From NCBI GenBank assembly GCA_964512765.1, contig CAZEKF010000006.1, positions 1 to 64,000 of the forward strand: a DNA stretch of 64,000 bases, in the 5' to 3' direction. The notes beneath the pieces are model-generated. The model did not search any database and was not told the DNA's origin. It saw only the letters and a program-made list of their open reading frames with translations. Of the stretch, positions 16,974 through 25,777 are shown piece after piece. Each line of letters starts with the position of its first letter. The stretch's first letter is position 1. This DNA is from GW2011-AR15 sp964512765 (GTDB taxonomy: Archaea; Nanobdellota; Nanobdellia; Woesearchaeales; GW2011-AR15). Made by a program: the position numbers and the translations under genes.

Positions 16974-17006
16974 AACCTCCATCTTCCATTGGTGGAGGTT
17001 TTTTTT
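16974..17006 (+). terminator. Hairpin followed by T-run
   Basis: AACCTCCA (16974-16981) pairs perfectly with TGGAGGTT (16993-17000) around an 11-nt loop and runs into eight T (16999-17006), then more T-rich sequence. The orientation terminates plus-strand transcription and so matches the small transcript starting near 16805. On the minus strand there is no T-run after it. Confidence 0.65.
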
Positions 17007-17030
17007 CTTTTTCCATTTTTTTTGAAAGAA

Positions 17031-17633
17031 TTATAGAACATCTAGAATTTGATGTGGTTCTGTTATGAGATAATCAGGATTTTCTTTTTGTAATGCAGCT
17101 TTTGAGTTAAAACCCCAAGCAACTGATATAATTTTTATTCCACACATTCTAGCAGCTTTGATGTCACGAGTTTCGTCCCCTACATACACAACATCTTCTG
17201 GTTCCAGATTGTGTGATTTAAGAAATTTTTCTAAGAGTTTATTTTTACCAAAAAGTTTACTCCCTGTTTGAATCGAATCAAACAAATCAATTTTGGTTTT
17301 AAGAATTTTATCAACATTTTTTCTTAAATTTGAAGTAAGAATTGCAAGATTGTATTTCTTTTTAAGTTCAATCAAAACACCTTCAATATCTTTAAACAAT
17401 TCAACATTTTTATCTCCTAATTTAGTAAGAACTTTTTTTACAAAAAAAGGGAGTTTTGTTGAAGGTATGTTAAAATCCTTAACAATTTGTTTAGAAGATT
17501 TAAGTTTAAATTCTTCAGGTTCTTTTATTTTTTCATAACCATATTTTGAACTAAGTTCATTATAAATCTCAAGCACAGCACTAAAACTATCTGCTATTGT
17601 CCCATCAAAGTCAAAAATAACGTATTTTATCAT
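17031..17633 (-). CDS. HAD-superfamily phosphatase (phosphoglycolate phosphatase-like)
   Basis: This 200-aa protein has motif I FDFDGTIADS (8-17), motif II AILTSNLRKN, motif III Lys near KLFGKNKLLEKF, and motif IV VVYVGDETRDIKAARMCG. DFDGTIADS and GDETRDIKAA resemble the Gph/pyrophosphatase PpaX subgroup. It starts 2 nt after the YchF stop on the same strand, so the two form an operon. The substrate is not defined by sequence. Confidence 0.87.
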   Translation of the reverse strand: MIKYVIFDFDGTIADSFSAVLEIYNELSSKYGYEKIKEPEEFKLKSSKQIVKDFNIPSTKLPFFVKKVLTKLGDKNVELFKDIEGVLIELKKKYNLAILTSNLRKNVDKILKTKIDLFDSIQTGSKLFGKNKLLEKFLKSHNLEPEDVVYVGDETRDIKAARMCGIKIISVAWGFNSKAALQKENPDYLITEPHQILDVL

Positions 17634-17635
17634 TT

Positions 17636-18835
17636 TTATTTATTATGCAATATTTCAACAACATCCCTATGTTTTAGCTCTTGATCTTTTTTCAAAGCAA
17701 GATTAGTTTTCATGTCAACTGCTCTGACAAAATTCTCGCCAATTGTTGTATGGACTTTGAATGCAAATTCTAATGCTGTAGTATGTTTTGGCACTAAGAA
17801 ACAATCTGGTAAAACATTGTTATCTGCGTCTGTTAATTTGTTGCTCGCAACAGGATAAACACCTATATAATTTAGCAAATTAAAAACTGCTTTATTAAGA
17901 ACATCCTGTACACCTGTTGAACCATATTTGTCTAGCATGTTAGTTTTAATGAAATTCAATGCTTGTTTTTGCTTATCATTTAACTTATCTTCATGTAATA
18001 TCTTAAAATCTTTTTCACCTGGCGTGTACTCGATTAAACCATGCTTATCAGCTTCTTTTAATGCTAACTCTGATTCTGCTGAACAAGGAATAATAATATA
18101 ATCTGGAAACTGTTCTTTTACTTTTTTATAATTTTCTTCAGCACCAGGTATGTCAATTTTATTAGCTGCTATAATAATCGGCTTAGTTTGTTTTCTTAGT
18201 TCTGTTGTTAACTGTTTTAACTCGTCTTCTGTCCATTTAATAATTATTTTATCAGACAAATCTAGTTTTTTCAAGATTGATTTAACCATTTCTTCATTAA
18301 CTTTTAACCCAGAGAATTGTTTAGAAATTGCTTTAACAACATTTTCTTTGTTTTGGTTAACTGCATTTGAAAACTTTTTCCATGCTTTATCAACAATCTG
18401 AAAGTACCACATGTCAAGTTCGTGTTCTAAGAATTTGATATCGTTTGCAGGGTCATAGCTACCTTTTTCAACAGGTTCACCTTTTTCATTCAAACTTCCT
18501 GAGATGTCAACAACATGTATAAGTGCATCTGCCTGGCTAAGGTCTGATAAGAACTCATTGCCCATACCTAATCCTTTATGCGCACCTGGCACTAAACCTG
18601 CAACATCAATTATTTTAACAGGTATAAACCGTTTATGATGTTTACAATAACCTTCTTTAGGTTTGCAATTAACTTTAAACTCTTTGTCAACACAATCAAT
18701 TTTTACAAAACCAATACCTGAATTAGGTTTTATTGTAGTAAACGGATAATTAGCAATTGCAACGTCCATTAAAGTTGTTGCTTTGAAAAAAGTACTTTTA
18801 CCTGCTGAAGGTTTACCAACACATGCTACGAACAT
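17636..18835 (-). CDS. ychF: OBG-family nucleotide-binding protein YchF
   Basis: This 399-aa P-loop protein of the Obg/YchF group binds ATP or GTP and associates with ribosomes. Walker A is GKPSAGKST (7-15) and the switch region is IIDVAGLVPGAHKGLGMGNE. HVVDISG and a nucleotide-base motif ANKID follow, then a C-terminal TGS-like domain (about 300-395) ending REL-type ELKHRDVVEILHNK. Cys-containing CVDKEFKVNCKPKEGYCKHH (about 48-67) is a feature of archaeal members. It is followed at 2 nt by a HAD phosphatase gene. Confidence 0.93.
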   Translation of the reverse strand: MFVACVGKPSAGKSTFFKATTLMDVAIANYPFTTIKPNSGIGFVKIDCVDKEFKVNCKPKEGYCKHHKRFIPVKIIDVAGLVPGAHKGLGMGNEFLSDLSQADALIHVVDISGSLNEKGEPVEKGSYDPANDIKFLEHELDMWYFQIVDKAWKKFSNAVNQNKENVVKAISKQFSGLKVNEEMVKSILKKLDLSDKIIIKWTEDELKQLTTELRKQTKPIIIAANKIDIPGAEENYKKVKEQFPDYIIIPCSAESELALKEADKHGLIEYTPGEKDFKILHEDKLNDKQKQALNFIKTNMLDKYGSTGVQDVLNKAVFNLLNYIGVYPVASNKLTDADNNVLPDCFLVPKHTTALEFAFKVHTTIGENFVRAVDMKTNLALKKDQELKHRDVVEILHNK

Positions 18836-18874
18836 ATTAATTAGGAATAAGATAAGAAATTATAAAGGTTATTG

Positions 18875-19954
18875 TCAATATTCACTCAACATCTTTTGCC
18901 TTTTACCATCAATTGTTATAAATGGTTTAGCTCTTTTGATCCAACCACCTAGCTTGTGCAGTTGTTCATATTTAGTAATTTTTTGTTTAGAATGGATGAT
19001 TCTTGTTGCTGTCTTAGGCCCTATACCTGGTACTCTGATCAATTCATCATAATCTGATTCATTGATATCAACCGGTGAGTCAAAATTAGCTTTTGCAAGC
19101 GCAAGTTTAGGATCTTCTCTTGGTAACATGTCATTATCCATTATTTCTTTAAACTCTGTTGTTTTATAATTGTAAGACCTTAACAAAAAATCTACATTAT
19201 ACAACCTTGTTTCTCGTGTTATTGAACCAGGCGTGTTATTTTCAAACTCTGTTCCTTTAACAGGCCTGAAAGCAGAAAAATATACTCGTTTCAGGTTCAT
19301 TTCTTTATACTCAAAATCCATCATTTTCATAACTTGTTTATCTGTTGAAAACTCATTAATAATAACCTGTGTTGTCTGGTTCTGGTTAAGTTCTGTCATC
19401 CATCTTTGACGTTTCATAATATCATTTGTATAATCTTTACAATTTGACATTTCAGTCATAATGTCTTTGTTAGGCGCTTCAATGTTTATACTCATTCTAT
19501 TGCTTAACTCAGATGCTTGTTTAACTAATTCTTTAGACGTCCCTGGTAATACTTTAAAATGAACATATCCTTTAAATCTGTGTTTTGTCCTTATGAGTTT
19601 AACAGATTCAATCATTTTTTCTGTTACTTTATCAGGGTTTCCAGCGACTGCTGAACTAAGAAATAAACCATTCACTTGTAAGTTTTTATTTAGATAATTA
19701 AACAATGTTCCTAGTTCTTTAGGTTCATACTTAGCTTTTTTTTTAGTGCAATTATTAGCATTTCCACAATACTTACAGTCAAACGAACAGTTATTATCCA
19801 TCAAAGTTTTAAAAATTCTACAAGTTTCATGCTCTGTTTTTGCATGGTAAATACCACCTAATGAATTGCTTATGTTAACCTCGCACATTTTAGGGCCACA
19901 ACTATCATAATGTCCTGCTTTGCTCAGCACTTTAGCTTTTTCTAATATGTTCAT
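18875..19954 (-). CDS. Radical SAM protein with helix-hairpin-helix tail (putative DNA modification/repair)
   Basis: In this 359-aa protein the [4Fe-4S] cluster motif is C56-x3-C60-x2-C63 within NNCSFDCKYCGNANNC. Further Cys at 19, 24 and 45 (DSCGPKMC, HETC) are typical of the group. A TIM-barrel-sized region follows, then a helix-hairpin-helix DNA-binding segment near residue 305 (LIRVPGIGPKTATRIIHS). This architecture matches the family described as putative DNA modification/repair radical SAM protein, which in bacteria is paired with a uracil-DNA-glycosylase-like gene. No such partner is adjacent here. Confidence 0.88.
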   Translation of the reverse strand: MNILEKAKVLSKAGHYDSCGPKMCEVNISNSLGGIYHAKTEHETCRIFKTLMDNNCSFDCKYCGNANNCTKKKAKYEPKELGTLFNYLNKNLQVNGLFLSSAVAGNPDKVTEKMIESVKLIRTKHRFKGYVHFKVLPGTSKELVKQASELSNRMSINIEAPNKDIMTEMSNCKDYTNDIMKRQRWMTELNQNQTTQVIINEFSTDKQVMKMMDFEYKEMNLKRVYFSAFRPVKGTEFENNTPGSITRETRLYNVDFLLRSYNYKTTEFKEIMDNDMLPREDPKLALAKANFDSPVDINESDYDELIRVPGIGPKTATRIIHSKQKITKYEQLHKLGGWIKRAKPFITIDGKRQKMLSEY

Positions 19955-20051
19955 AACAATTTAAATTACAGATTTCATTTAAATATCTCACACAAGAATG
20001 TCAAGTGTGTCTAGTGGGAGTTTATAGACGTGGAAAGAGTGTCCAGTGAAA

Positions 20052-20110
20052 AAAGTCACTTTTCTAAACAAATAAATATCAGTAACAAATTAGTAATATA
20101 AAGTGACTTT
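20052..20110 (+). promoter_or_regulatory. Paired AAAGTSACTTT motifs around the phospholipid gene start
   Basis: AAAGTCACTTT (20052-20062) and its exact reverse complement AAAGTGACTTT (20100-20110) flank the AT-rich promoter. Each is itself nearly palindromic. The second copy contains the GTG start of the CDP-alcohol phosphotransferase gene, so the pair could be operator sites or a hairpin hiding the start. A looser direct repeat GTGTCYAGTG occurs at about 20006 and 20039. Confidence 0.4.
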
Positions 20111-20660
20111 AATCAAAGAATTCAAAAATCTAGCTAACCAGATAACATTAATACGACTTATATTAATTCCATTCTTACTTTATTTTTCTTATACAAAGAA
20201 TTTGCTAATATTTATCATATTGTATACAATTGCAGGTTTAAGTGATTTTTTTGACGGCATAATTGCAAGAAAATATAATTTATGCACAAACTTCGGCGCA
20301 AAGCTTGATTCAATAGCAGATGAAATAATAAGTTCATTAACAATTGTGTTTGTGTTTCTCTTGGTACCTAACGTAGTTCTCAAGTATATTTATTATGTTA
20401 TATTAGCTGCGGTTCTTTTATTTGTAAGATTTTTAATCTACCTAATAAAATTCAAAAACAAAACAAGACTTCATCTAATTTCTTCAAAGTTTGTCATGTT
20501 TTTCTTGTATCTCTGTATATTTATTGTTTTAATATTTAATTATGAGCAAATAATTCCAATTTGCATTATTGTTTGTTCAATTGCTTTGATTGAAGAAATC
20601 TTAGTGTTATTAACTAGAAAAAAAATACATCCAAATATTAGATCTATATTCATAGAATGA
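20103..20660 (+). CDS. CDP-alcohol phosphatidyltransferase family enzyme
   Basis: This 185-aa membrane enzyme has the complete catalytic motif D48-x2-D51-G-x2-A-R-x8-G-x3-D69-x3-D73 in SDFFDGIIARKYNL...GAKLDSIADE, and about six hydrophobic helices. It attaches a polar headgroup to CDP-archaeol, for example glycerol-, inositol- or serine-phosphate. The start is GTG; no upstream ATG fits. Its stop overlaps the ATG of the CDP-archaeol synthase gene (ATGA), so substrate maker and user are translationally coupled. The exact headgroup is not decidable. Confidence 0.9.
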   Translation: MTLIKEFKNLANQITLIRLILIPFLLYFSYTKNLLIFIILYTIAGLSDFFDGIIARKYNLCTNFGAKLDSIADEIISSLTIVFVFLLVPNVVLKYIYYVILAAVLLFVRFLIYLIKFKNKTRLHLISSKFVMFFLYLCIFIVLIFNYEQIIPICIIVCSIALIEEILVLLTRKKIHPNIRSIFIE

Positions 20661-21205
20661 TACAAAAAATAATAATTGGAATCTGGTATTTACTGCCTGC
20701 TATAATTGGTAACATGGCACCTTTGTTTGCAAGAATCATTTTCAAGCATAGGTTTACAACACCAGTTGATTTCAACATGAAATTCAAAGGAAAACCTATT
20801 TTTGGCAGTCATAAAACTTACAGAGGGTTTGTAGCTGGTGTGATTTGTGCAGTTCTTACTGCTTATGTGCAAAGGTATTATTATTTCAGGCCAAGCATTC
20901 TTAGAATCAGTCTAATTAATTATTATGAAGTAAATATGTTACTATGGGGTTTTCTAATGGGTTTTGGTGCATTGTTCGGTGATTTAGTTAAAAGTTTTGT
21001 TAAACGAAGGATAAACGTGAAAGCAGGCAAATCTTGGATACCGTTTGACCAGATAGATTTTATATTTGGTGCGTTATTATTTACGTTTCCAATAGCGTTC
21101 CCACCAACTGATTTAGTTATTCTAATGTTTGTCCTAGGACCTTTTATTACGTTACTAGTGTCAAGAATTGGTTATTGGTTAAAAATAAGAAGAAGTAAGT
21201 GTTAG
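20657..21205 (+). CDS. carS: CDP-archaeol synthase
   Basis: This 182-aa integral membrane protein of the CarS (former DUF46) family transfers CMP from CTP to digeranylgeranylglyceryl phosphate. The conserved stretch GNMAPLFARIIF...TPVDFNMKFKGKPIFGSHKTYRGF is at residues 18-58, followed by FGDLVKSFVKRRINVKAGKS and IPFDQIDFIFGALL. Coupling to a headgroup transferase, and the GGPP pathway encoded elsewhere in the window, fit archaeal ether-lipid synthesis. Confidence 0.93.
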   Translation: MIQKIIIGIWYLLPAIIGNMAPLFARIIFKHRFTTPVDFNMKFKGKPIFGSHKTYRGFVAGVICAVLTAYVQRYYYFRPSILRISLINYYEVNMLLWGFLMGFGALFGDLVKSFVKRRINVKAGKSWIPFDQIDFIFGALLFTFPIAFPPTDLVILMFVLGPFITLLVSRIGYWLKIRRSKC

Positions 21206-21288
21206 TACAATACTACTCTTTGAAAAATTCTAATAATCTTCTATCTTTTAATATAACTTTAGCTATCCTCATCAAAAACAGCTTTAAA

Positions 21289-21882
21289 ATGATAACTTTT
21301 GAAGAAATGGTTTCCAGATTATGGGATGAACAAAATATTGAACCAGGTACTCAGTTGAAAGGAGAATATATAGTTCCTCAAGTTCTAAGATACTTGGCTC
21401 ATACAGATAATTTTATTGTTGTAGGATACGGACCAGATAATGATCTTCATATGTCAATTGCAATTTATCCTCATCCTGAACATGCATATTCTTTTGTTAA
21501 ACCACAAAATTTCGGTTGGATTGAACCAGGAGGTGAAGCTAATAAATTCAAAGCAGGTGTTGTTGCAATGGTGGTTCAGAAACAGCATTCTAATTATGAG
21601 GGTTGGTTTATTCCAACATGGCAATGCCTTTACAAACACCGACATTTACCTGAAGAGTTAGTTAAAACTTACAAATTTGCTCGACATGAATTGTTACAAT
21701 TTGTTTTAAACCAAGCATTAGAGGAGAGTGTTTATAAAATAACTTATTTGAAAAAAAGAGAAGCAAAAGGTGGACTCTATACATCAATTTTTAGAAAAGT
21801 TTGTGAAGACAATGAATTTACAGTAGAAGAAACCAAGAAGGGTCCAAACATTGAGATGGTTGCAACTTTTAATGAAAACTAG
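21289..21882 (+). CDS. Hypothetical protein, about 198 aa
   Basis: I do not recognise the family. The frame is open from 21199, but the first ATG followed by soluble, well-behaved sequence is 21289 (MITFEEMVSRLWDEQ), with AT-rich promoter-like sequence (ttaatataa, about 21247) in front. Visible segments are GEYIVPQVLRYLAHTDNF, VVGYGPDNDLHMSIAIYPHP and GWFIPTWQCLY. Mixed alpha/beta, no membrane span. It follows carS but is probably separately transcribed. Confidence 0.6.
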   Translation: MITFEEMVSRLWDEQNIEPGTQLKGEYIVPQVLRYLAHTDNFIVVGYGPDNDLHMSIAIYPHPEHAYSFVKPQNFGWIEPGGEANKFKAGVVAMVVQKQHSNYEGWFIPTWQCLYKHRHLPEELVKTYKFARHELLQFVLNQALEESVYKITYLKKREAKGGLYTSIFRKVCEDNEFTVEETKKGPNIEMVATFNEN

Positions 21883-21918
21883 TCCAATGAAATAATACTT
21901 TCAATTTTTTGTATTCCT

Positions 21919-23391
21919 TCACAATAATGTGTAAAGTTTATTCTTCAATTCACTAATCTTAACTCTTTCTTGTTTAGTTGTGTTTCTATCTCTGACAGTA
22001 ACTGCTTTATCTTTTAAACTGTCAAAGTCAAAGGTTATACAGTACGGAATTCCTTGTTCGTCTGCTCTTGCATATCTTCTTCCAATGCTACCTCCACTGT
22101 CAAAAGTACAGACAAACTCTTGTTTCAAACTGTCATAAACTTTTCTTGTATCTTTTTTTAACTTGTTAACTAATGGAAACACACCAACTTTAACAGGTGC
22201 TAGTTTAGGATGTAATTTTAACACAACATTACCTCGTTTTTTATCATCATTGTAAGCGTCGTACAAGAACGTAAGGAAGGCTCTATCAACACCAAAACTC
22301 GGTTCAGTTACTCTTGGAATTAACTTTTGTTTAGTTTTTTCATCAAAAATTTCCATTGACTTACCAGAAAATTTCATGTGCTGTGTTAGATCAAACTGTC
22401 CTCTATTAGCATGACCATATATTTCTTTCCAGCCAAACGGAAAATTGTAATCAATGTCAAAAGTAGCTGTTGCATAATGGCTTAACTCATCTTTAGTATG
22501 CTGCCTTATTCTAAGATTCTTTGGGTTAACTCCTAGTTCAATAAACCATAAATAAGCTTCAGCTAGCCAGTAAGCGTGCCATTCACCAAGAAGTTTTTTT
22601 GATATTAAGCCAGACATTTTAATTTTTTTATGCTTTTGTTTTTTAGCCTGTGCTTGTTGTGAAAAAAACAAAAACTCTAAGTTAAGATGTTTTTTTGTTA
22701 ATAATGGGCATTTCTTGGTTTTCGGCCTTATAAAATACTCAATCTCCATTTGTTCAAACTCTCTTGTTCTAAAAAGAAAATTTCTTGGAGAAATTTCATT
22801 TCTAAACGCTTTACCAACTTGAGCAATACCAAAAGGTAATTTAACTCTACTGGAATCTATCACATTCTTAAATGCTGCAAAGATTAATTGCGCAGTTTCC
22901 CCTCTTAAATAAGCAGTTGAATCTGCTGTTTTATCTGCTCCCAATTGAACAGGAAACATTAAATTGAATGATTTAATTTCTTTTAAACCAGATTTACAGT
23001 CAGGACATTTAATGTTGTTATCTTTGATTAATTTATTCAGTGCTTTGGCATCTAATCCATCAACGTTTATTTTTAACTTATCTTCTACTAAATGATCTGC
23101 TCTATGATTTTTCTTACATTTACTGCATTCTGTTAACATATCTACAAAACTTGACAAATGTCCTGAAGCTTCCCATACTTTACCAGACGAAATAACACTA
23201 CCGTCTATACCGTACATATCTTCTCTGTTCTTGACAAACGTTTTCCACCAGTGTTGCTTAAGATTATTCTTTAACTCAACTCCTAATGGACCATATTCAA
23301 AAAAACCTGACATACCTCCGTAAATTTCAGTACTTGGAAAAACAAAACCTTTCTTCTTTGCAAACGCTGCTAATTCTTCAATTGATAACAT
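21919..23391 (-). CDS. glyS: Glycyl-tRNA synthetase (archaeal/eukaryotic type)
   Basis: This 490-aa class II synthetase charges tRNA-Gly. The N-terminus FVFPSTEIYGGMSGFFEYGP is characteristic. Zinc-type Cys pairs CSKCKK and CPDCKSG lie at about 88 and 134, motif 2 is FRNEISPRNFLFRTREFEQ (about 197-215), motif 3 is GVDRAFL, and an anticodon-binding domain is at the C-terminus. It is shorter than the usual archaeal enzyme (about 570 aa). AGGTGATAAA-ATG gives a clear Shine-Dalgarno. The rfcL-flpA-nop5 cluster on the same strand lies further upstream. Confidence 0.95.
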   Translation of the reverse strand: MLSIEELAAFAKKKGFVFPSTEIYGGMSGFFEYGPLGVELKNNLKQHWWKTFVKNREDMYGIDGSVISSGKVWEASGHLSSFVDMLTECSKCKKNHRADHLVEDKLKINVDGLDAKALNKLIKDNNIKCPDCKSGLKEIKSFNLMFPVQLGADKTADSTAYLRGETAQLIFAAFKNVIDSSRVKLPFGIAQVGKAFRNEISPRNFLFRTREFEQMEIEYFIRPKTKKCPLLTKKHLNLEFLFFSQQAQAKKQKHKKIKMSGLISKKLLGEWHAYWLAEAYLWFIELGVNPKNLRIRQHTKDELSHYATATFDIDYNFPFGWKEIYGHANRGQFDLTQHMKFSGKSMEIFDEKTKQKLIPRVTEPSFGVDRAFLTFLYDAYNDDKKRGNVVLKLHPKLAPVKVGVFPLVNKLKKDTRKVYDSLKQEFVCTFDSGGSIGRRYARADEQGIPYCITFDFDSLKDKAVTVRDRNTTKQERVKISELKNKLYTLL

Positions 23392-23525
23392 TTTATCACC
23401 TGGTAATATCTAGAGATAGAATACCTATTTATTATTTATCTTTATCTATATCACTACTTAGACATAGTAAAAATAGAAACATTTAAATACTTGTGTTACT
23501 ATCCAATAGTAAAAAGAGGATAATT

Positions 23526-23618
23526 ATGTCACTAGAAAAACTAGCTGAGATCACAGAAACTTCACCAGAGGCTAAGAAAAAAGCCAAACAAAAACAAGAC
23601 GAAGATTACTATTCATAA
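23526..23618 (+). CDS. Candidate 30-aa small protein
   Basis: The frame reads MSLEKLAEITETSPEAKKKA, then KQKQDEDYYS and TAA. It has an AGAGGA ribosome-binding site 6 nt upstream and a TATA-like atttaaata near 23481. The peptide is highly charged and probably helical and soluble. It is too short to assign. A long-armed hairpin follows (23648-23696). Confidence 0.45.
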   Translation: MSLEKLAEITETSPEAKKKAKQKQDEDYYS

Positions 23619-23647
23619 AACACCCTCCGTGTTTTAAAGATAATAAT

Positions 23648-23696
23648 GTGGAGAGAGTAAATTCTTATCCAACCCCCCCATAATTTTTCTCTCCAC
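23648..23696 (+). other. 9-bp hairpin with large C-rich loop
   Basis: GTGGAGAGA (23648-23656) pairs perfectly with TCTCTCCAC (23688-23696). The 31-nt loop contains seven consecutive C (23673-23679). It follows the small ORF and precedes a T-rich stretch, so it could be a 3' end element or part of a structured RNA. Confidence 0.45.
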
Positions 23697-23889
23697 CTTA
23701 TTTCTTATAATATTTAAGGAGTAAATGCCCATGTAAATCCGTTTTAGGTTGGGGCTGAACTCAAATTTACGCTGTAAAATGCATACCAAAACAGAAACAT
23801 TTCTTGTATAATTCTTTGAAACCTGATGGTTTTAAATATTAGTTTTAATTGTAATAATCACAAAATAATCAATTGGGGGGAGATTTGTT
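23697..23889 (+). other. Noncoding stretch before the 208-aa gene
   Basis: No intact gene is seen. GTAAAT near 23733 can pair with ATTTAC near 23765. In one frame, stop-interrupted codons read GVNAHVNPF and VGAELKFTL, which may be decayed coding sequence. A GGGGGGAGA Shine-Dalgarno (23875-23883) serves the next gene. Confidence 0.3.
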
Positions 23890-24516
23890 ATGGGTGCGCA
23901 ACAATTAAGTGAAATATTAACTAAATTGGATTCTTGGTTAGATGCATATCAGTTATATGCTCAGGCACATCCGGCAATAGTCCAAGTATGGGCTCTAGAA
24001 ACATCAAAAAATAGTGATTTAGATGGTCTAGTTGAAGGCATGAAACAAAGAGAAAGTCCGTTAGCAGCAAAACATATGGAATCAGCACTCACTGCTGAAA
24101 AAGGCTCGTACGATGAAGCATTAGAATATATTTTTAAAGTAGTTGATGGGCTACTAGTAGTTACTCAGGATATGGAAACCTACCACTCACAAAAAAACCA
24201 AATTCTTACTTTTACTAGAAGATCAGATATTTTGGGACAGGAGGTTCCAATAGGAACAGAATTTTTCCCACAGTGTCTCATGCCTGAAGATACAGGAGTT
24301 CAAGTGTCAGTTTATATCCCTGGTTTAGCCAATAAACAGGAGGAGTATCAGCACACTGAAGAGCTTTTAGGTGAGAGTTTTCAAAATTCAGGTGTTGAGT
24401 ATTTGGGATATGTAATTGGGATTAAAGCTCAAACTCCAAAAGAAATGGTTACTACATTAAAAAAATTATTTAGGGATCCGCGTATTATTTCACTTTATGG
24501 TAATGCAAAGGAGTAA
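23890..24516 (+). CDS. Hypothetical protein, 208 aa
   Basis: I do not recognise the family. The protein is soluble and mainly helical in the first 110 residues (LSEILTKLDSWLDAYQLYAQ onward), then mixed, with PIGTEFFPQCLMPEDTG, VQVSVYIPGLANKQEEY and GVEYLGYVIGIKAQTP. The start is supported by a very strong Shine-Dalgarno (GGGGGGAGA, 7 nt before the ATG), unlike the leaderless genes around, so it has a transcribed leader. Confidence 0.65.
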   Translation: MGAQQLSEILTKLDSWLDAYQLYAQAHPAIVQVWALETSKNSDLDGLVEGMKQRESPLAAKHMESALTAEKGSYDEALEYIFKVVDGLLVVTQDMETYHSQKNQILTFTRRSDILGQEVPIGTEFFPQCLMPEDTGVQVSVYIPGLANKQEEYQHTEELLGESFQNSGVEYLGYVIGIKAQTPKEMVTTLKKLFRDPRIISLYGNAKE

Positions 24517-24544
24517 ATTGTAATAAAGAAGATTTATGTTATAA

Positions 24545-25753
24545 TCAACCACTCAAATACCCAACTTCTGCATCATCCAGGTCAAAATACTCAATTAAGT
24601 TCTTTGATTTTTCTTTATTCTTGAATATTGTCTTTATGTATGGCAGTGTGTCTTGAATAACTCGTTTAGAAGAAGTATGTGTTTTTTCTGCTATTTTGCC
24701 TGCAATTGATTTCTTCTTAGCATTTTTCTGGTTAAACTGCCACATTCTTAAGATTCTTGTTGTTCTTGTATATTTATTAAAACCTGGATATTTTTCTTTT
24801 TTAGATAATGCAATGCCTGCTGTCAACAAATTATTAATGTAAACTAAGAATCGCCAATGTTGTCTTCTTCTGATCCTGCCTCTGAACACATCCGCAGTAC
24901 TTAAATTATTATATGCATTTGCCAAATCTTCAGGTTTTTTATATTCTTTAGGAAGGTTTTCATCAATCCATAAAAACACTTGATCAATATCTTCGTCAAC
25001 ATCGTTTAAAGCAGGTAATGCAACATCTGGATTAGTTGTCTTCAAAATCCGCATCAAAGCATTAATCATTGTATCTTTCTGCCTTCTCCCAGATAATTCG
25101 TCAACATCATCTTTAGTTAGTTTATTAGTATAATCAGATAAAGTTTGCAAATCATTAACAGCACCTCTTAAATCACCGCCTTCTCTTCTTGCTAACATTG
25201 TTAATGCAGTTTCATCATACTGAATAGATTCTGCTTTTGCAATATTTTTTAGAATCGACATAACAGAAACATAGGACAATGTTCTAAACTCTATCATGTC
25301 TGCTTGTTTTCTTAGTGTTGAAAATTTCTTATCAAACGGATCATTAGCAGTCATAATAACTGGAAACTGTGTTTTTTCAATCAGTTTCCTTAGTTCAGAT
25401 AATCCACCTCTGTCAGCGTTACCAGAAACACCGTCTATCTCATCTACCAATATTAGTTTACCTGTTCCAAACAAAGACATCTGGAACATTGCAGGTCCTA
25501 GTTTTTCTTTAATAGAAGCCGCATTCCTGACATCTGAAGCATTCACTTCAATCAATTCAAGTTCTTTTTCATTTGCAAACGCGTGGACTGTACAGGTTTT
25601 ACCGCAACCAGGTGGACCGTAAACTAAAGCAGATCGTTTTTTTGGAAAACTGTCTAGAAAATTATGCAATTGTTCAATTGCTTTGTTCTGGCCTTGTACC
25701 TTTGAAGTTGACTTTGGCTGGTACTTGACACACCATGGTTTCATATAGTTCAT
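24545..25753 (-). CDS. rfcL: Replication factor C large subunit
   Basis: This 402-aa clamp-loader large subunit opens PCNA and loads it on DNA. The N-terminal PWCVKYQPKSTSKVQGQNKA is RFC box-like, Walker A is GPPGCGKT (about 45-52) and Walker B is LILVDEID (about 108-115). TANDPFD and sensor 2 GGDLRGAVNDLQTL follow, then an RFC C-terminal helical domain. The start may be the second Met (25744). It is the last gene of a minus-strand cluster after nop5 and flpA. Confidence 0.95.
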   Translation of the reverse strand: MNYMKPWCVKYQPKSTSKVQGQNKAIEQLHNFLDSFPKKRSALVYGPPGCGKTCTVHAFANEKELELIEVNASDVRNAASIKEKLGPAMFQMSLFGTGKLILVDEIDGVSGNADRGGLSELRKLIEKTQFPVIMTANDPFDKKFSTLRKQADMIEFRTLSYVSVMSILKNIAKAESIQYDETALTMLARREGGDLRGAVNDLQTLSDYTNKLTKDDVDELSGRRQKDTMINALMRILKTTNPDVALPALNDVDEDIDQVFLWIDENLPKEYKKPEDLANAYNNLSTADVFRGRIRRRQHWRFLVYINNLLTAGIALSKKEKYPGFNKYTRTTRILRMWQFNQKNAKKKSIAGKIAEKTHTSSKRVIQDTLPYIKTIFKNKEKSKNLIEYFDLDDAEVGYLSG

Positions 25754-25777
25754 AGAAAGGACATTCGTTTATAAGAA

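Noticed and set aside
23733..23800. Stop-interrupted phrases GVNAHVNPF and VGAELKFTL as a transposase remnant
   Set aside because: Too short, no inverted repeats or other transposase parts nearby.
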